DNA from: Bufo bufo
Taxonomy: Eukaryota > Chordata > Amphibia > Anura > Bufonidae
Length of the DNA: 64,000 nt
Direction: 5' to 3'
Assembly (NCBI RefSeq): GCF_905171765.1
Contig: NC_053392.1
Coordinates: 106,504,220-106,568,219, forward strand
Shown here: one piece after another, positions 10,988 to 21,879 of the stretch
Layout of the letters: every line of letters starts with the position of its first letter
Numbering within the stretch: the stretch's first letter is position 1
Position numbers and translations under genes: made by a program
Notes under the pieces: generated by a model
What the model was told of the DNA's origin: nothing
Database searches by the model: none
The model's input: only the letters and a program-made list of their open reading frames with translations

Positions 10988-11800
10988 TGTAACGCTCCAA
11001 CGGGTGTGGACCCGCTGTGCCACTTACTGGTTTGGCTTTGGGCCAAACTTGGGAGTGGAATCTAAGTGTTCCCCTGGTCTTTACCCTTTATCCCGCTCCA
11101 AGATGCGGAAGCTGGTCTTAGCTGCAGGCGAGACACCAGGTGGCTACCGCAAGAGTGGTCCCGGTTAAGTGGCAGCTGGCCGAGCAGGCCAGAACGCCCC
11201 AGTGCAAGCACTGGGCATATAGGCAGATGGAGCGAGCTGTTGCTGGATTTAAGAAGCGCAGCAGCAGAGTCAGATGAAGAAGAGCTCTGTTAGTGATTAA
11301 GCAGAGCTGCAGCTGTTAGTACAGCAGAGCTGAATAGCTCAGGTGCAGCAGGTGTAACAAGCTGAACAGCAGACAGAGGCATGGTCGACAATGCGAATCA
11401 TACACTTCAGAGCAGCGAGGTACAGGAGGATCAGGCAGAGACGAGGTCAGGATACAGGCTAAGGTCGGAAGCAGGATAACAACACAGGAACAACGAGCTG
11501 GAACCTTCACTGTAGAAAACTACAATATTGCTCAGGCATCACAGGAAGGGGAAAGCACTCTTATAAAGGTGGTGCCTGGCGGGATTGGAGAGAAGGCGGA
11601 ATCAGGGGCGTGCACGAACCCGTAAAGAAACAGGACGTGTGCGGCACCTACAAGGTGCAACTAAAGCTGTTGCCGCCTGCAACAGTGCAGGAAAGCGGGT
11701 CCGGAGCCTGCAGCGGAGAGGAGGAGCCTTGTGTGCAGTTCGACTGAGGTACATAGCAGGATGTGCTGCACGCTGGCGGCTGCCAACTGCCATTGTTACA
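10988..11800 (-). repeat. 3' LTR of the gypsy chromovirus
   Basis: On the plus strand it runs TGTAACGCTCCAACGGG to TGCCATTGTTACA, with TG..CA boundaries, 813 bp. It is the copy at the left because the element is on the minus strand. It matches 16855-17652. Confidence 0.92.
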
Positions 11801-11824
11801 GTATCCCCCCCTATCACGCCCTTT

Positions 11825-12010
11825 CTTCTTGGTCCTGATGTGCTAAAGTATTTTGAGAAGATTCGGAGCATGTACATTTTCCTCCAGCTCCCAGGAACGT
11901 TCCTCAGGACCAAAATTCTTTCACTCTACAAGGAAGTACCTCTTGCCACCAACTACCTTGAAATCGAGGATGTTCTGTACTTCAAATTCAGATTCTTCGC
12001 CAGTAGGAAC
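11825..12010 (-). pseudogene. chromodomain remnant at the integrase C-terminus
   Basis: Minus-strand translation gives FEVQNILDFKVV, KRYFLVE-stop-KNFGPEERSWELEENVHAP, which is a chromodomain with one stop where a tryptophan codon would be expected (TGG to TGA). Chromodomains at this position define chromoviruses and are thought to guide integration to particular chromatin. Confidence 0.8.
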
Positions 12011-12336
12011 AGAAGTAGTGGTGGAGGGGTGTCTGGAAAAGGAGTTGAGGATCAATGGTTTCAGAAGAAAGGGGGCCAGAAACCGGGGAGAAAATTTTTA
12101 ACAGGGTACCTTCATGCGGTTGTTCCGGGAGGAAAGCCAGACTTTGTTGCCAGGAGAGAACTGAGGAGGTGGTCTACGTCTGGTATCTGCGTTCTTCTTC
12201 ATACAGGTAACTGCCTGAGAGATAGAGTCCTTAGTCTGTCTCCAGATGCTGAGGAAGTCTTTGAACAAGGAATTAGCAGATGGTACCTCAGAAGATGCAG
12301 ACAGGGGTAAAGGAGCATGGGGATGAAGTCCATATA

Positions 12337-13061
12337 CTATTTAGAAGGGAGAAGAGCCCGTAGATTCTCCGGAATGGCTGTTGTAAGAGAATTCCGCCCA
12401 AGACAGGAGCCGAACCCAGTCATCATGCTGAGCAGAGACAAAGTGATGTAGGTAGTTTTCCAAGATCTGGTTAATTTGTTCAACTTGCCCATTAGACTGA
12501 GGATAGTAACCAGAAGAGAAATCCAACTTGACCTCAAGTAGCCCACAGAGCGCTCGCCAGAATTTGGAAGTGAATTGTACCCCGCGATCAAACACAATGT
12601 GCAGAGGTAGACCATGAAGGCGGAAGATGCTCTATAAACAGACAGGCCAATCGATTAGCAGAAGGCAATCCAGGCAGCAGAATAAAATGTGCCATCTTGG
12701 AAAATCTGTCTACCACTACCCAGATTACAGAACAGCCAGCAGAGGACGGTAGATCTGTGATAAAGTCCATAGCGATGTGCTGCCAGGGGACTTCAGGAAT
12801 GGGTAACGGTAGTAGCAAGCTCGTGGGTTAGGTTCCGGAAGCCTTGTTGCGGGCACAGGAAGTACAGGCAGACACAAATTCTCTGACATCTTTGGGTAGG
12901 GTTGGCCACCAATAGTGACGGGACAGCAAATTAAGGGTCTTACGCACCCCAGGGTGACCAGAATACTTGGAGCAATGTCCCCAAGAAATTTTTTTCCTCC
13001 TCTTGGCCTGCGGAACGAAGATCTTCCCCGGAGGAATATCTCCCACACGGACTGGCGTCAC
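12337..13061 (-). pseudogene. gypsy integrase remnant
   Basis: The zinc-binding segment HPGVRKTL..RHYWW..CTSCAR (13061-12828) is followed by the catalytic core: [21 protein letters not shown] and GQVEQINQILE supply the D,D,E residues. Frameshifts separate the pieces (near 12820 and 12600). Confidence 0.87.
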
Positions 13062-13252
13062 AGAAACCAGACAAGACGGTTCTATGATATGTTGAGGTTC
13101 TTCAATCTGATCCGCTGGGTCGAAAGAACGGGAAAGTGCATCAGCCTTTACATTTTTATCAGCCGGTCAGAAATGCAGAAGAAAATTGAATCTGGCAAAG
13201 AAAAGTGCCCATCGAGCCTGACGTGGATTTAGATGCTGTGCAGACTGTAGAT

Positions 13253-14320
13253 ACAGTCCTGATCAAAAGTTTAAGGCCCCTTTAACCCGCACTGAATCCG
13301 GACCCATTAATTTCTATGGGGCTGTGCACATGAGCGGTGATTTTCACGCATCACTTGTGCGTTGCGTGAAAATCGCAGCAAGCTCTATTTTGTGCTTTTT
13401 TACGTAACGCAGGCCCCATAGAAGTGAATGGGGCTGCGTGAAAATCGCAAGCAAGTGCGGATGCGGTGCGATTTTCACGCATGGTTGCTAGGAGACGATC
13501 GGGATGGAGACCTGATCATTATTATTTTCCCTTATAACATGGTTATAAGGGAAAATAATAGCATTCTTAATACAGAATGCTTAGTACAATAGGGCTGGAG
13601 GGGTTAAAAAAAACAAAACAATTTTAACTCGCCTTATTCCACTTGTTCGCGCAGCCGGCATCACTTCTGTCTTCATCTGTGAGGAAAAGGACCTTTGATG
13701 ACGTCACTGCGATCATCACATGGTCCGTCACACGATCCAGCACCATGGTAAAAGATCATGTGATGGACCATGTGATGAGCGCAGTGACGTCATCAAAGGT
13801 CCTATTCCTCAAAGAAGAAGATAGAAGAGATGCCGGCTGCGCAAAACATGTGGATTAAGGCGAGTTAAGAAGTGAAGAAGTTCGGGTCTGGGTACCACAT
13901 TCAGTTTTTTATCACGCGCGTGCAAAACGCATTGCACCTGCGAGATAACAACGGAACGCGATCGCAGTCAAAACTGACTGCAGTTGGGTACCTACTCGCG
14001 CGGGTTTGCTGCAACGCATCCGGACCTTATCTCGTGTGAAAGAGGCCTAAGACCACTTGAAAAATGGCAAAATAATTCATATTTTACATTGTTGGATGTT
14101 AACAGGGTTCCAAGTAGAGCTTCAACATGCAACAAGAAGAAATGGGAGTGAGACAAAACATTTTTTGAGCATTCAATTAATTGAAAATAACGTTCAAACT
14201 GAAACGGGCTGTTTTTCAGCTGATCAAAAGTTTAGGACCACACCTCAAAAAATTTTTATAAATCCAGCTTCCCAACATGAACTCAGTAATGAGTAGCTCC
14301 GCCGTTATTGTTTATCACTT
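13253..14320. mobile_element. Tc1-like fragment inserted in the gypsy RNase H region
   Basis: It begins at a TA with CAGTCCTGATCAAAAGTTTA and, after the nested MITE, continues AGACCACTTGAAAAATGGC with typical Tc1 subterminal sequence (a second GATCAAAAGTTTAGGACC at 14222). The transposase is not preserved and the right terminus is unclear, so the end coordinate is approximate. Confidence 0.65.
13275..14047. mobile_element. long palindromic MITE, TAA-flanked
   Basis: TAA flanks both ends (13272-13274, 14048-14050), and removing the element restores a continuous Tc1 sequence (CAAAAGTTTAAGACCACTTG). The ends are GGCCCCTTTAACCCGCAC and the complement of GGCCTCTTTCACACGAG. The centre (~13755) is a strong palindrome containing TGACGTCA in both arms. 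Each arm also holds CTTATAACATGGTTATAAG. It is the same family as 20498-21478 and 60557-61555. Confidence 0.85.
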
Positions 14321-14554
14321 CAAAAACTCTCTATCGCCAATGGAATTTCTTTTTCCGCAGAAGAGAAGAGCTTGAAGAAGAAACCACACGAGACAAATCT
14401 CCCTTTGGAGTTCTTCTGTAGCAGGACGGCACCTGCTCCAATAGAGGAAGCATCCACTTCAAGGAAGAACTGTTTGGAGGTATCCGGATGACGGAGAACC
14501 GGAGAAGCGCAAAGCAGTCTTTGAGATGCAGAAAAACAGACTCAACTTAGGGGT

Positions 14555-15517
14555 CTACTTCTTTGCATCCACCCCTTTCTTCGTCAGAGCAGAAATAGGA
14601 GCTGTGAGGGAAGAGAAGTTTGGGATGAACTGTCTATAGAAGTTGGCAAACCCCAGGAACCTTTGAATGGCACGGAGACCTTGAGGACGAGGCCAGTTCA
14701 GGACGGCTGAGACCTTGTCGGGGTCCATTTGCAGACCAGAACAGGAAACAATGTATCCCAGGAAGGGTAAGGTGCACTGCTCAAAGACAAATTTTTCAAG
14801 CATAGCATACAGACCATTTGCCCTTAATCGCTGCAAAACCAGGCGCACTTGCTTCCGGTGAGTGGTCAAGTCGGGGGAATAGATGAGAATATCATTGAGA
14901 TACACCACTGCACAGTTGTACAACAGGTCCTGGAAGATATCGTTCACAAATTCTTGAAAAACTGCAGGAGCGTTGCATAGGCCGAAAGGCATGACCAGGT
15001 ACTCCTAGTGGCCATCACGGGTATTGAACGCCGTCTTCCACTCGTCGCCTTCACGGATTCGGATCAGGTTATACGCACCACGCAGATCCAACTTGGAAAA
15101 TATCTGAGCGCCTCGGATACGGTCGAACAGTTCAGAAATCAGAGGCAGAGGGTACTTGTTCTTGACCGTAATCTTGTTCAGCCCACGATAATCTATGCAC
15201 GGACGGAGTGATACGTCTTTCTTGGCCACGAAGAAGAAACCGGCTCCCTCCAGGGATGTAGACTTTCGGATAAATCCTCTCTGGAGGTTTTCCTTAACAT
15301 ACTCGGCCATCGCCTGAGTTTCGGGCAGAAATAATGGGTAAACCCTCCCGCGAGGTGGAGAAGTCCCAGGTAGAAGATCGATCGGGCAGTCATAAGACCG
15401 ATGAGGTGGTAAAGTCTCAGCCGCCTTCTTACAGAAAACTTCCTCATATGCCACATATTGCGGAGGCAGACCAGACAGTTTCATAGGGACCGGACGTGGA
15501 GACGTTGGGCGAACCAC
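14555..15517 (-). pseudogene. gypsy reverse transcriptase remnant
   Basis: Two adjacent minus-strand segments (15517-15005 and 14992-14555) are in the same frame and separated by one TAG at about 15006. They contain reverse-transcriptase motifs: [28 protein letters not shown] and VVYLNDILIYS. The catalytic Tyr-x-Asp-Asp box reads Tyr-Leu-Asn-Asp, so the first metal-binding aspartate is lost. The RNase H region is interrupted by the insertion at 13253-14320. Confidence 0.88.
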
Positions 15518-15721
15518 CGACAGACAGGAGGAATGGCACTAAGAATATCCTCCGTACGCCAGTCTAATACGGGAGAATGCTGCTGTAGCCAGGGCAATCC
15601 CAGAAGCACTGGGTCCATGGAATCTGTCACTGACATAGAAAGATATTTCTTCAGAATGTAGCACCCCGACTTGGAGTTTAACAGGATCAGTCATGAACTG
15701 AATAGGTCTGGGCAGGGGTTG

Positions 15722-16841
15722 TCAATTTACAATAGTTGCCATCAGAGGCTTCGCTAGACGAGTCGTGGATAACTGGCACTGGGTCACCAGGGCTTGATTA
15801 ACAAAATTTCCGGCTGCGTCGGAATCCAGGAAGGCAGGTACAGATATACTGGTTTTCCTAGAGGACAAGACAACAGGAATAGAAAGTTTGGGAGAATTGT
15901 CTCTTTCACCTAGGGTCACTTCTCCCATAGAGCCTAGGCGCAGAAGTTCCGCCTTCTGGAGACAGGTACGAACAACGTGATCCTTTCTGCCACAGTAGAG
16001 GCACAAGTCTTCTGCTCGTCGCCGCTGGCGCTCCTGGTCAGAGCGCTTCAGGCGTTCCACCTGCATAGGCTCTTCAGGCGGAACCGCAGCAGGAGTCTGA
16101 ACAGTCCTCTGGAAGACAGGAGCGAGTCTAGATGTCCGTCTTACTCTTGCGGCTTGAGAGAAACGTTCTCGCAAGTCAATATGTGTGGCCAATGTGACCA
16201 AAGCGTCCAGAGAGACAGGAAGATCCCTTCCCGCAAGTTCGTCTTTAATACGGTCATTAGGACCCTCCCAGAATACTGCTTGTTGCGCTTCATCATTCCA
16301 GGACAGTTCTGCGGACATGGTACGGAACTGAATGGCGTATAGTCTCACTTTCATTGCACCTTGACGCAGACGAAGGAGCGCAGAGGCTGCAGACGAGGCA
16401 CGACCTGGTTCCTCAAACACCGTACAGAAAACCGTTAGGAAGGTCTGGAGGTTTGCTTTGCTCCCATATAGGATTAGCCCAGGCTAGAGCTTCTCCAGAG
16501 AGCAGAGAGACTAAGAAAGCTACTTTCGCTCGGTCAGACTGGAACTTGTCTCCATGTAGCTCAAAGTGGATCAGGCACTGATTCAGGAACCCTCTGCAGG
16601 CTTTCGGATTGCCACTGTAGCGTGGAGGCAAAGGTAGCTGGACAGCAGTTATGCCATGGTGTGAATACGATGCAACAGGATTTTCAGGAGTTGCTGGGAC
16701 TTGTGGTACGGCAGGAGCAGGTGTAGATAGCGCGTCCAGACGGGCAGATATCGTGTTCAGACACTGCAGCAGGAAATCTTGGCGTTGTAGCTCTTGCTAT
16801 AAATTTTGCACCACAGGCTTGGGCTTGCCAGCGGGGTCCAT
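15722..16841 (-). pseudogene. gypsy Gag and protease remnant
   Basis: The frame would open at the ATG at 16841, but a stop occurs about 15 codons in, and a frameshift lies near 16415. Gag capsid-like segments (PPRYSGNPKACRGFL; QFRTMSAELSWN) are followed by a CCHC zinc knuckle (CLYCGRKDHVVRTC). A protease segment (PAFLDSDAAGNFVNQ) follows. The usual Asp-Ser-Gly catalytic motif reads Asp-Ser-Asp here, so the protease is expected to be dead. Confidence 0.85.
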
Positions 16842-16842
16842 G

Positions 16843-16852
16843 GCCTGAGCAA
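16843..16852 (-). promoter_or_regulatory. primer-binding site matching the element's own RNA start (self-priming)
   Basis: On the minus strand the sequence two bases after the LTR reads TTGCTCAGGC, and the Gag ATG follows at once. It does not begin TGG, as a tRNA-primed site would. It is the exact complement of the predicted first bases of the transcript (17388-17379). Tf1 and sushi-group elements are known to prime reverse transcription with the folded 5' end of their own RNA, and this layout fits that. Confidence 0.7.
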
Positions 16853-16854
16853 AC

Positions 16855-17652
16855 TGTAACGCTCCAACGGGTGTGGACCTGCTGTGTGTGCCACTTACCG
16901 GTTTGGCTTTGGGCCAAACTTGGGAGCGGAATCCAAGTGTTCCCCTGGTCTTTACCCTTTATCCCGCTCCAAGATGCGGAAGCTGGTCTTAGCTGCAAGG
17001 GAGACACCAGGTCGCTACCGCAAGAGTGGTCCCTGTTAAGTGGCAGCTGGCTGAGCAAGCACTGGGGATACAGGCAGGTGGAGCGAGCTGTCGCTGGATG
17101 GAAGAAGCGCAGCAGCACAGTCAGATGAAGCAGGGCTGAGTTAGTGATTAAGCAGAACTGGAGCTGTTAGAACAGCTGAGCTGAATAGCTCAGGTGCAGC
17201 AGGTGTAACAAGCTGAACAGCAGACAGAGGCATGGTCGACAATCTGAATCATACACTTCAGAGCAGCGAGATACAGGAGGATCAGGCAGAGACGAGGTCA
17301 GGATACAGGCTAAGGTCAGAAGCAGGATAACAACACAGGAACTACGAGCTGGAACCTTCGCTGTAGAAAACTACAATATTGCTCAGGCATCATAGGAAGG
17401 GGGAAGCACCCTTATAAAGGTGGTGCCTGGCCGGGATTGGAGAGAAGGCGGAATCAGGGGCGTACACGAACCTTTAAAGAAACAGGACGTGTGCGGCTCC
17501 TACAAGGTGCAACTGAAGCTGTCGCCACCTGCGACAGTGCAGGAAAGCGGGTCCGGAGCCTGCAGCGGAGAGGAGGAGCCTTGTGTGCAGTTCGACTGAG
17601 GTACATAGCAGGATGTGCTGCACGCTGGCGGCTGCCAACTGCCATTGTTACA
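16855..17652 (-). repeat. 5' LTR of the gypsy chromovirus
   Basis: 798 bp, same TG..CA limits as the left copy. On the minus strand a TATA motif (complement of CTTATAAA, 17411-17418) lies 28 bases before GCCTGAGCAA (17388 down to 17379). That word would thus sit at the start of the RNA and is complementary to the primer-binding site just inside the LTR. Confidence 0.9.
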
Positions 17653-18126
17653 TTTACAATGGCTCCTCTGCCAGTTCTCTGAGGCCAAAACTGCTTTCCC
17701 TCACTTCCCATACACACTTACTGTAGCCAGCAGCTCCCTGCCAGCCAATCAGATTGGATTACTGAAAGAAACACGCCCTCACTCTGAAGCCTAATGCAGA
17801 CATGCAGTGTGAAGGACCGCACCTCTGTCTTCTGTTTACATTAAGTTGGGAGACAGAAAAGCCAAAGCAACAGTCTTTAAAGGGAGCAGTGGAAAGGGAT
17901 AGGGGACATTAATGAAAGCTGTTATTATAAGGTAATTACAGATATTTTGACAATCATTGACAGACTAACTCAGGTATACAGGCCTAGCTCTAATAAACTA
18001 GCAAATAAAAAAAAATATGACAGTTACCCTTTAAATACCCGACATCTATAGAGAATCTTAAGGTCGTGACCAGGAAAAATTACCATAATCTTGGTTAATT
18101 TGGCATCGTGCTGATTATGGCATTAC

Positions 18127-18497
18127 ATAAAGGGGTTTTCCAGGAATATTAAGGATTGACAGAAGGCCCTGTTCATACTTACCTGCTCCCCACTGCTCCA
18201 GTCCTGCATGCTGGCTCCCATTCCTAAAATCTTCCAGTCTCTGGCTCTCTATTTTTCCAGCCAGAGCATGGACATGGTCAGCTGCGCTGCTGCAGTCAGT
18301 GACTGGCCTCAGTGGTGAGATGTCACTTGGGATACGTCACTGCTGAAGCCAGTAATTGGATGCGACAGCTCAGTTGAATATGTCTATGCCCTGACCAGAA
18401 GATAAGAACGCGGTGCAGATAAGAATGAATCTGTCAGTAGGAGATGCAGGCTGTGGGTCTTCTGTTAATAGTTAATATTCCTGGAAAAGCCTTTTAA
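18127..18497. mobile_element. T2/Kolobok-type MITE
   Basis: The left end AGGGGTTTTCCAGGAATATT and the right end AATATTCCTGGAAAAGCCTT are inverted complements. The right TTAA is intact and the left is ATAA. Confidence 0.75.
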
Positions 18498-18808
18498 GCA
18501 TTTATTGAAAACTATGTAATGTTTTTGTATAATGTGTACATCAGTCCTCTTCTTCACAGTAACACTGTTTATTATTTCCTGGCTTTTTTTTTTGTTTTCT
18601 TAAAAAAATAAAAACCTCCATGAATTTAAGTGGCCTTTTTATAGTCCATAGATTTTTTTCTAATGTTTTTTTTCAGATTTTTTTTTCTCCCTATAGAACT
18701 GTCTTTTTGAAGTTCCCTGAAAAGACTGCCATACTTAGAGCATGCTGCGAATAAAAAAAACAAAAAAAAAAAAACATTAAAGCCCTATGTTTGTAGGAAG
18801 TTTTATAT
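18498..18808. other. intergenic, low complexity
   Basis: AT-rich with several poly-T and poly-A runs (18591-18690, 18756-18775). No gene or complete repeat recognised. Confidence 0.5.
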
Positions 18809-19175
18809 TTAAATGGGTATTCTGGTAGGTAAAAGTTATCCCCTATCCCAGCGGTAGAACCGACACCAATCATAAGAACAGGAGCCCCATATCCCCTGCA
18901 GGCCCTCTGCTGCCCCCCTGAAATGACCGTAGCAGCCTGTCGCACATTGGGTGTGGGTGCTCCATTAGTTTCTATGGGAGTTCTGGGGATAGGTGAGCGC
19001 TGTACTTGTCTATCTCCATTAGCTCCCTTAGAAATGAATGGAGCGGCCGCGCACATATGAGACCGACCGCTCTGGTAATTTCTGGGGAGCAGCAGGGAGT
19101 ACCCCACCCGATCTGATAGTTATCCCTTATCCTGTGAATAGGGGATAACTTTTACCAACCGGAATACCCCTTTAA
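18809..19175. mobile_element. T2/Kolobok-type MITE
   Basis: TTAA on both sides. The left end GGGTATTCTGGTAGGTAAAA and the right end TTTTACCAACCGGAATACCC are inverted complements, and GTTATCCCCTATCC is mirrored by GGATAGGGGATAAC-like sequence near 19130. Confidence 0.8.
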
Positions 19176-19525
19176 CCGTTACCCAGCATGGAAGATCTTG
19201 ATGTAAAAATGAATTTAAAAAAATCTAGTGTGACACTTTAACATTTTCTGAACCAACTTAATTCTGTTCTCATTTGTCCAAATGATTCAGATAAAATAAG
19301 TTATTGCATATTTGCACGGTCACCTTAAAGGGCCATGTGACTTTTTTTTTAAACAGACTGTTAAAAACAAGCAACAATTCTACTGTGGAAAAGCCATATC
19401 CTGTCCTTCTGGTTTTGCCTTCCTCCAGCTTCAGAGGGGTTAATGAAATGTAATCTGTCTAATCTTTTAAGGACGCAGTGTGAAAAAAAAACATTTCAAG
19501 GAAAAGTAGGAGGAAAATAAAAGTG
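19176..19525. other. unique intergenic sequence next to tRNA genes
   Basis: No transposon end or open frame of note. This and 19810-20115 form the least repeat-rich part of the window. Confidence 0.4.
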
Positions 19526-19534
19526 AAAAAGTAA

Positions 19535-19607
19535 CGCCCAACGTGGGGCTCGAACCCACGACCCTGAGATTAAGAGTCTCATGCTCTACCGACTGAGCTA
19601 GCCGGGC
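19535..19607 (-). tRNA. tRNA-Lys (anticodon CTT)
   Basis: The minus strand gives a 73-nt cloverleaf: acceptor arm GCCCGGC pairing with the 3' GTTGGGC (G-U allowed), D-arm GCTCAGTCGGTAGAGC, anticodon stem around CTT (complement of AAG at 19572-19574), and T-arm GTGGGTTCGAGCCCCAC. A and B boxes for RNA polymerase III are intact. A TTTTT terminator follows on the minus strand (AAAAA at 19526-19530). It decodes AAG lysine codons. The intact structure suggests a functional gene rather than a SINE remnant. Confidence 0.96.
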
Positions 19608-19738
19608 TTCTGACGTTCCTCACTTTCAGAATATCCTGTGTGTGTGAATGAAAAGGCAGCTTCTGCAGTGGGAGGGGAGGGGGCGGGGTGGCTGCTGACA
19701 CTTCTAGTGAAAGCAGGAAGTGAGTCTTAAACAGGCAA

Positions 19739-19809
19739 GCATTGGTGGTTCAGTGGTAGAATTCTCGCCTGCCACGCGGGAGGCCCGGGTTCGATTCCCG
19801 GCCAATGCA
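19739..19809 (+). tRNA. tRNA-Gly (anticodon GCC)
   Basis: A 71-nt cloverleaf: acceptor GCATTGG/CCAATGC, discriminator A, D-arm GTTCAGTGGTAGAAT, anticodon loop CTGCCAC with GCC at 19771-19773, and T-arm CCGGGTTCGATTCCCGG. A T7 run at 19815-19821 is the polymerase III terminator. It lies 131 bp from the divergently oriented tRNA-Lys. It decodes GGC/GGU glycine codons. Confidence 0.96.
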
Positions 19810-20123
19810 GTCACTTTTTTTATTCTTAATTTTTTTTTTAAGTTATGACTATGGCAGAAACGCTGTGTAGGATACAATCCATGTTGTTCCAGATTCGCTT
19901 CACAGATACAACCTTGCTTTGTGTAAAGGTGTGGCTATGTAACCCTGCCAAACCCTCAGGTCAGGGCTGGTGTCTTCGTTCTTGACACACCTAACTGTAC
20001 GATACATTTATAGGTGAAATTAAAATATCCTATATGAGAAGAACTAGGTTAACTTACATGATGTTCCGATATTTTCACAGATACATGTATGTAGTTATGA
20101 GCGTAAAAAGAAAAGGGTCCGGC

Positions 20124-20307
20124 CAGGGGGGCACCTAGACTTTCTACTTTCTGCTGCCTGAGGCGAAAACGGAAACAGCGCCAATGCCAATTTTTTACCT
20201 AGCTCCTTCCCTTCAGCCCATGGCCCTTCGGCTGCCCCCCCTATTGCCCCTACCAGGTGCTGCCTGAGGTGATTGCTTCACCTGGCCTCATTGGTGGTGC
20301 GCCCCTG
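20124..20307. mobile_element. short hAT MITE
   Basis: The left CAGGGGGGCACC and right GGTGCGCCCCTG are inverted ends. The flanks GGTCCGGC (20116-20123) and GGTGCGGC (20308-20315) match at 7 of 8 bases, an 8-bp hAT duplication. 184 bp. Confidence 0.82.
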
Positions 20308-20497
20308 GGTGCGGCTGAAACCATGAGGTATATCATATATAGATCCAGCCTCAGGTTACATGGCACCCTGTGCATGAAGTCTTTTTAGTGCCCCCATCCC
20401 CCCCACACGCACATCCACAACCATTATAGGGTATTAAATACACTAGTTGCATCAATTTTAAAATGTAACTTAATTTTATGGAGGAAAGAATGCTTAA

Positions 20498-21478
20498 GGC
20501 TGGGTTCACACGAGCGTGTCCGGATTAGGTCCGGATGCGTCCCGGTGCATTGCGGCAAACCCGCGCGATTAGGTACGCAATTGCAGTCAGTTTTGACTGC
20601 GATTGCGTTCCGATGTTCAGTTTTTATCGCGCGGGTGCAATGTGTTTTGCACTCGCATGATAAAAAACCGACTGTGGTACCCAGACCCGAAATTCTTCAC
20701 AGAAGTTCAGGTTTGGGTTAGTTGTATTGTAGATTTTATTATTTTCCCTTATAACATGGTTATAAGGGAAAATAATAGCATTCTGAATACAGAATGCTTA
20801 GTAGGTGATCAATTGAGGGTTAAAAAAAATAAAATAATTAACTCACCTTCTCCTCTTGTTCGCGTAGTTCCCGGTCTCTTCTTTAATGATGAACTACCGG
20901 CTAGGACCTGTGGTGACGTCAGATCACATGCTCCAATCACATGGTCCATCACCGTGGTGATGTACCATGTGATTGGAGCATGTGATCTGACGTCACCACA
21001 GGTGCTTTAGCCCACAGCTCATCATTAAAGAAGTAAAGAAGAGACCGGGACCTATGCGAACAAGAGGAGAAGGTGAGTTAATTTTTTATTTTTTTTTAAC
21101 CCTCAATTGATCACCTACTATGCATTCTGTATTCAGAATGCTATTATTTTCCCTTATAACCATGTTATAAGGGAAAATAATACAGTGAATAGACTGTCAC
21201 CTAGCAACCATGCGTGAAAATCGCACCGCATCCGCACTTGCTTGCGGATGCTTGCGATTTTCACGCAACCCTATTCACTTCTATGGGGCCTGCGTTGCGT
21301 GAAAAACGCTGAATATAGAGCATGCTGCGATTTTCACGCAACGCACAAGTGATGCGTGAAAATCACCGCTCATCTGAACAGCCCCATAGAAATGAATGGG
21401 TCAGTTTTCAGTGCGGTTGCAATACGTTCACCTCCCGCATCGCATCCGCGCGGAATACTCGCCCGTGTGAGCGCAGCC
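20498..21478. mobile_element. long palindromic MITE, TAA-flanked
   Basis: TAA at 20495-20497 and 21479-21481. Ends are GGCTGGGTTCACACGAGCG and the complement of GGCTGCGCTCACACGGGCG. The arms of about 490 bp meet near 20953 and include TGACGTCA in each arm and CTTATAACATGGTTATAAG in each arm. Open frames inside (for example 20603-21010) only reflect the palindrome. Confidence 0.87.
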
Positions 21479-21879
21479 TAAAGGGTTTGTCCGGGTTCAG
21501 AGCTGAACCCGGACATACCCATAATTTCACCCCGGCAGCCCCCCTGATTTTAGCATCGGAACATTTCATGCTCCGATGCTCTCCTTTGCCCTGCGCTGGA
21601 TCGCAAAGGGCAAGGGCTCTTTTATTTACAATAATACACTGCCGGGCAGTGTGTTCGGTGACTTCACCAGCTCTGATGGGCGGGCTTTAGCGCTGCCCTA
21701 GCCCAGAGATCCCGGTACATCACCGGATCTCCAGAAAATGCCTTTGCCCTGCGCGATTTAGCGCAGAGCAAAGGAGAGCAATGGAGCATGAACTGCTCTG
21801 ATGCTCAAGTCAGGGAGGCTGCCTGGGTGAAAATGGGGATATGTCCAGGTTCAGCTCTGAACCCGGACAACCCCTTTAA
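21479..21879. mobile_element. T2/Kolobok-type MITE abutting a palindromic MITE
   Basis: Left AAGGGTTTGTCCGGGTTCAG, right CTGAACCCGGACAACCCCTT with TTAA at 21876-21879. The left TTAA was split by the insertion of the preceding palindromic MITE, whose TAA duplication comes from it. A second T2-like start (TTAAAGGGTTTTTTTGCC) begins at the same right TTAA, but its far end is not visible. Confidence 0.75.

Larger units (their letters stand above)
10988..17652 (-). mobile_element. Ty3/gypsy chromovirus (Tf1/sushi type), full element with TSD
   Basis: Two direct LTRs bound a minus-strand internal region with Gag, protease, reverse transcriptase, integrase and chromodomain remnants in that order. 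The outer flanks are identical 5-bp duplications TTTAC (10983-10987, 17653-17657). The element is broken by stop codons, frameshifts and a nested insertion at 13253-14320, so it is not autonomous now. LTRs differ by scattered substitutions and a 16-bp indel (about 11189), which indicates a moderately old insertion. Confidence 0.93.
10840..18034. mobile_element. T2/Kolobok-type MITE split by a gypsy element
   Basis: The left end TTAAAGGGTAACGGTCAT (10840) and the right end ATGACAGTTACCCTTTAA (to 18034) are inverted complements with TTAA at both ends. Removing the gypsy insertion (10988-17652) leaves about 530 bp of MITE. Confidence 0.8.

Noticed and set aside
11585..12310. 241-residue plus-strand frame over the left LTR and chromodomain region
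   Set aside because: It spans an LTR boundary and runs antisense to recognisable integrase and chromodomain sequence.
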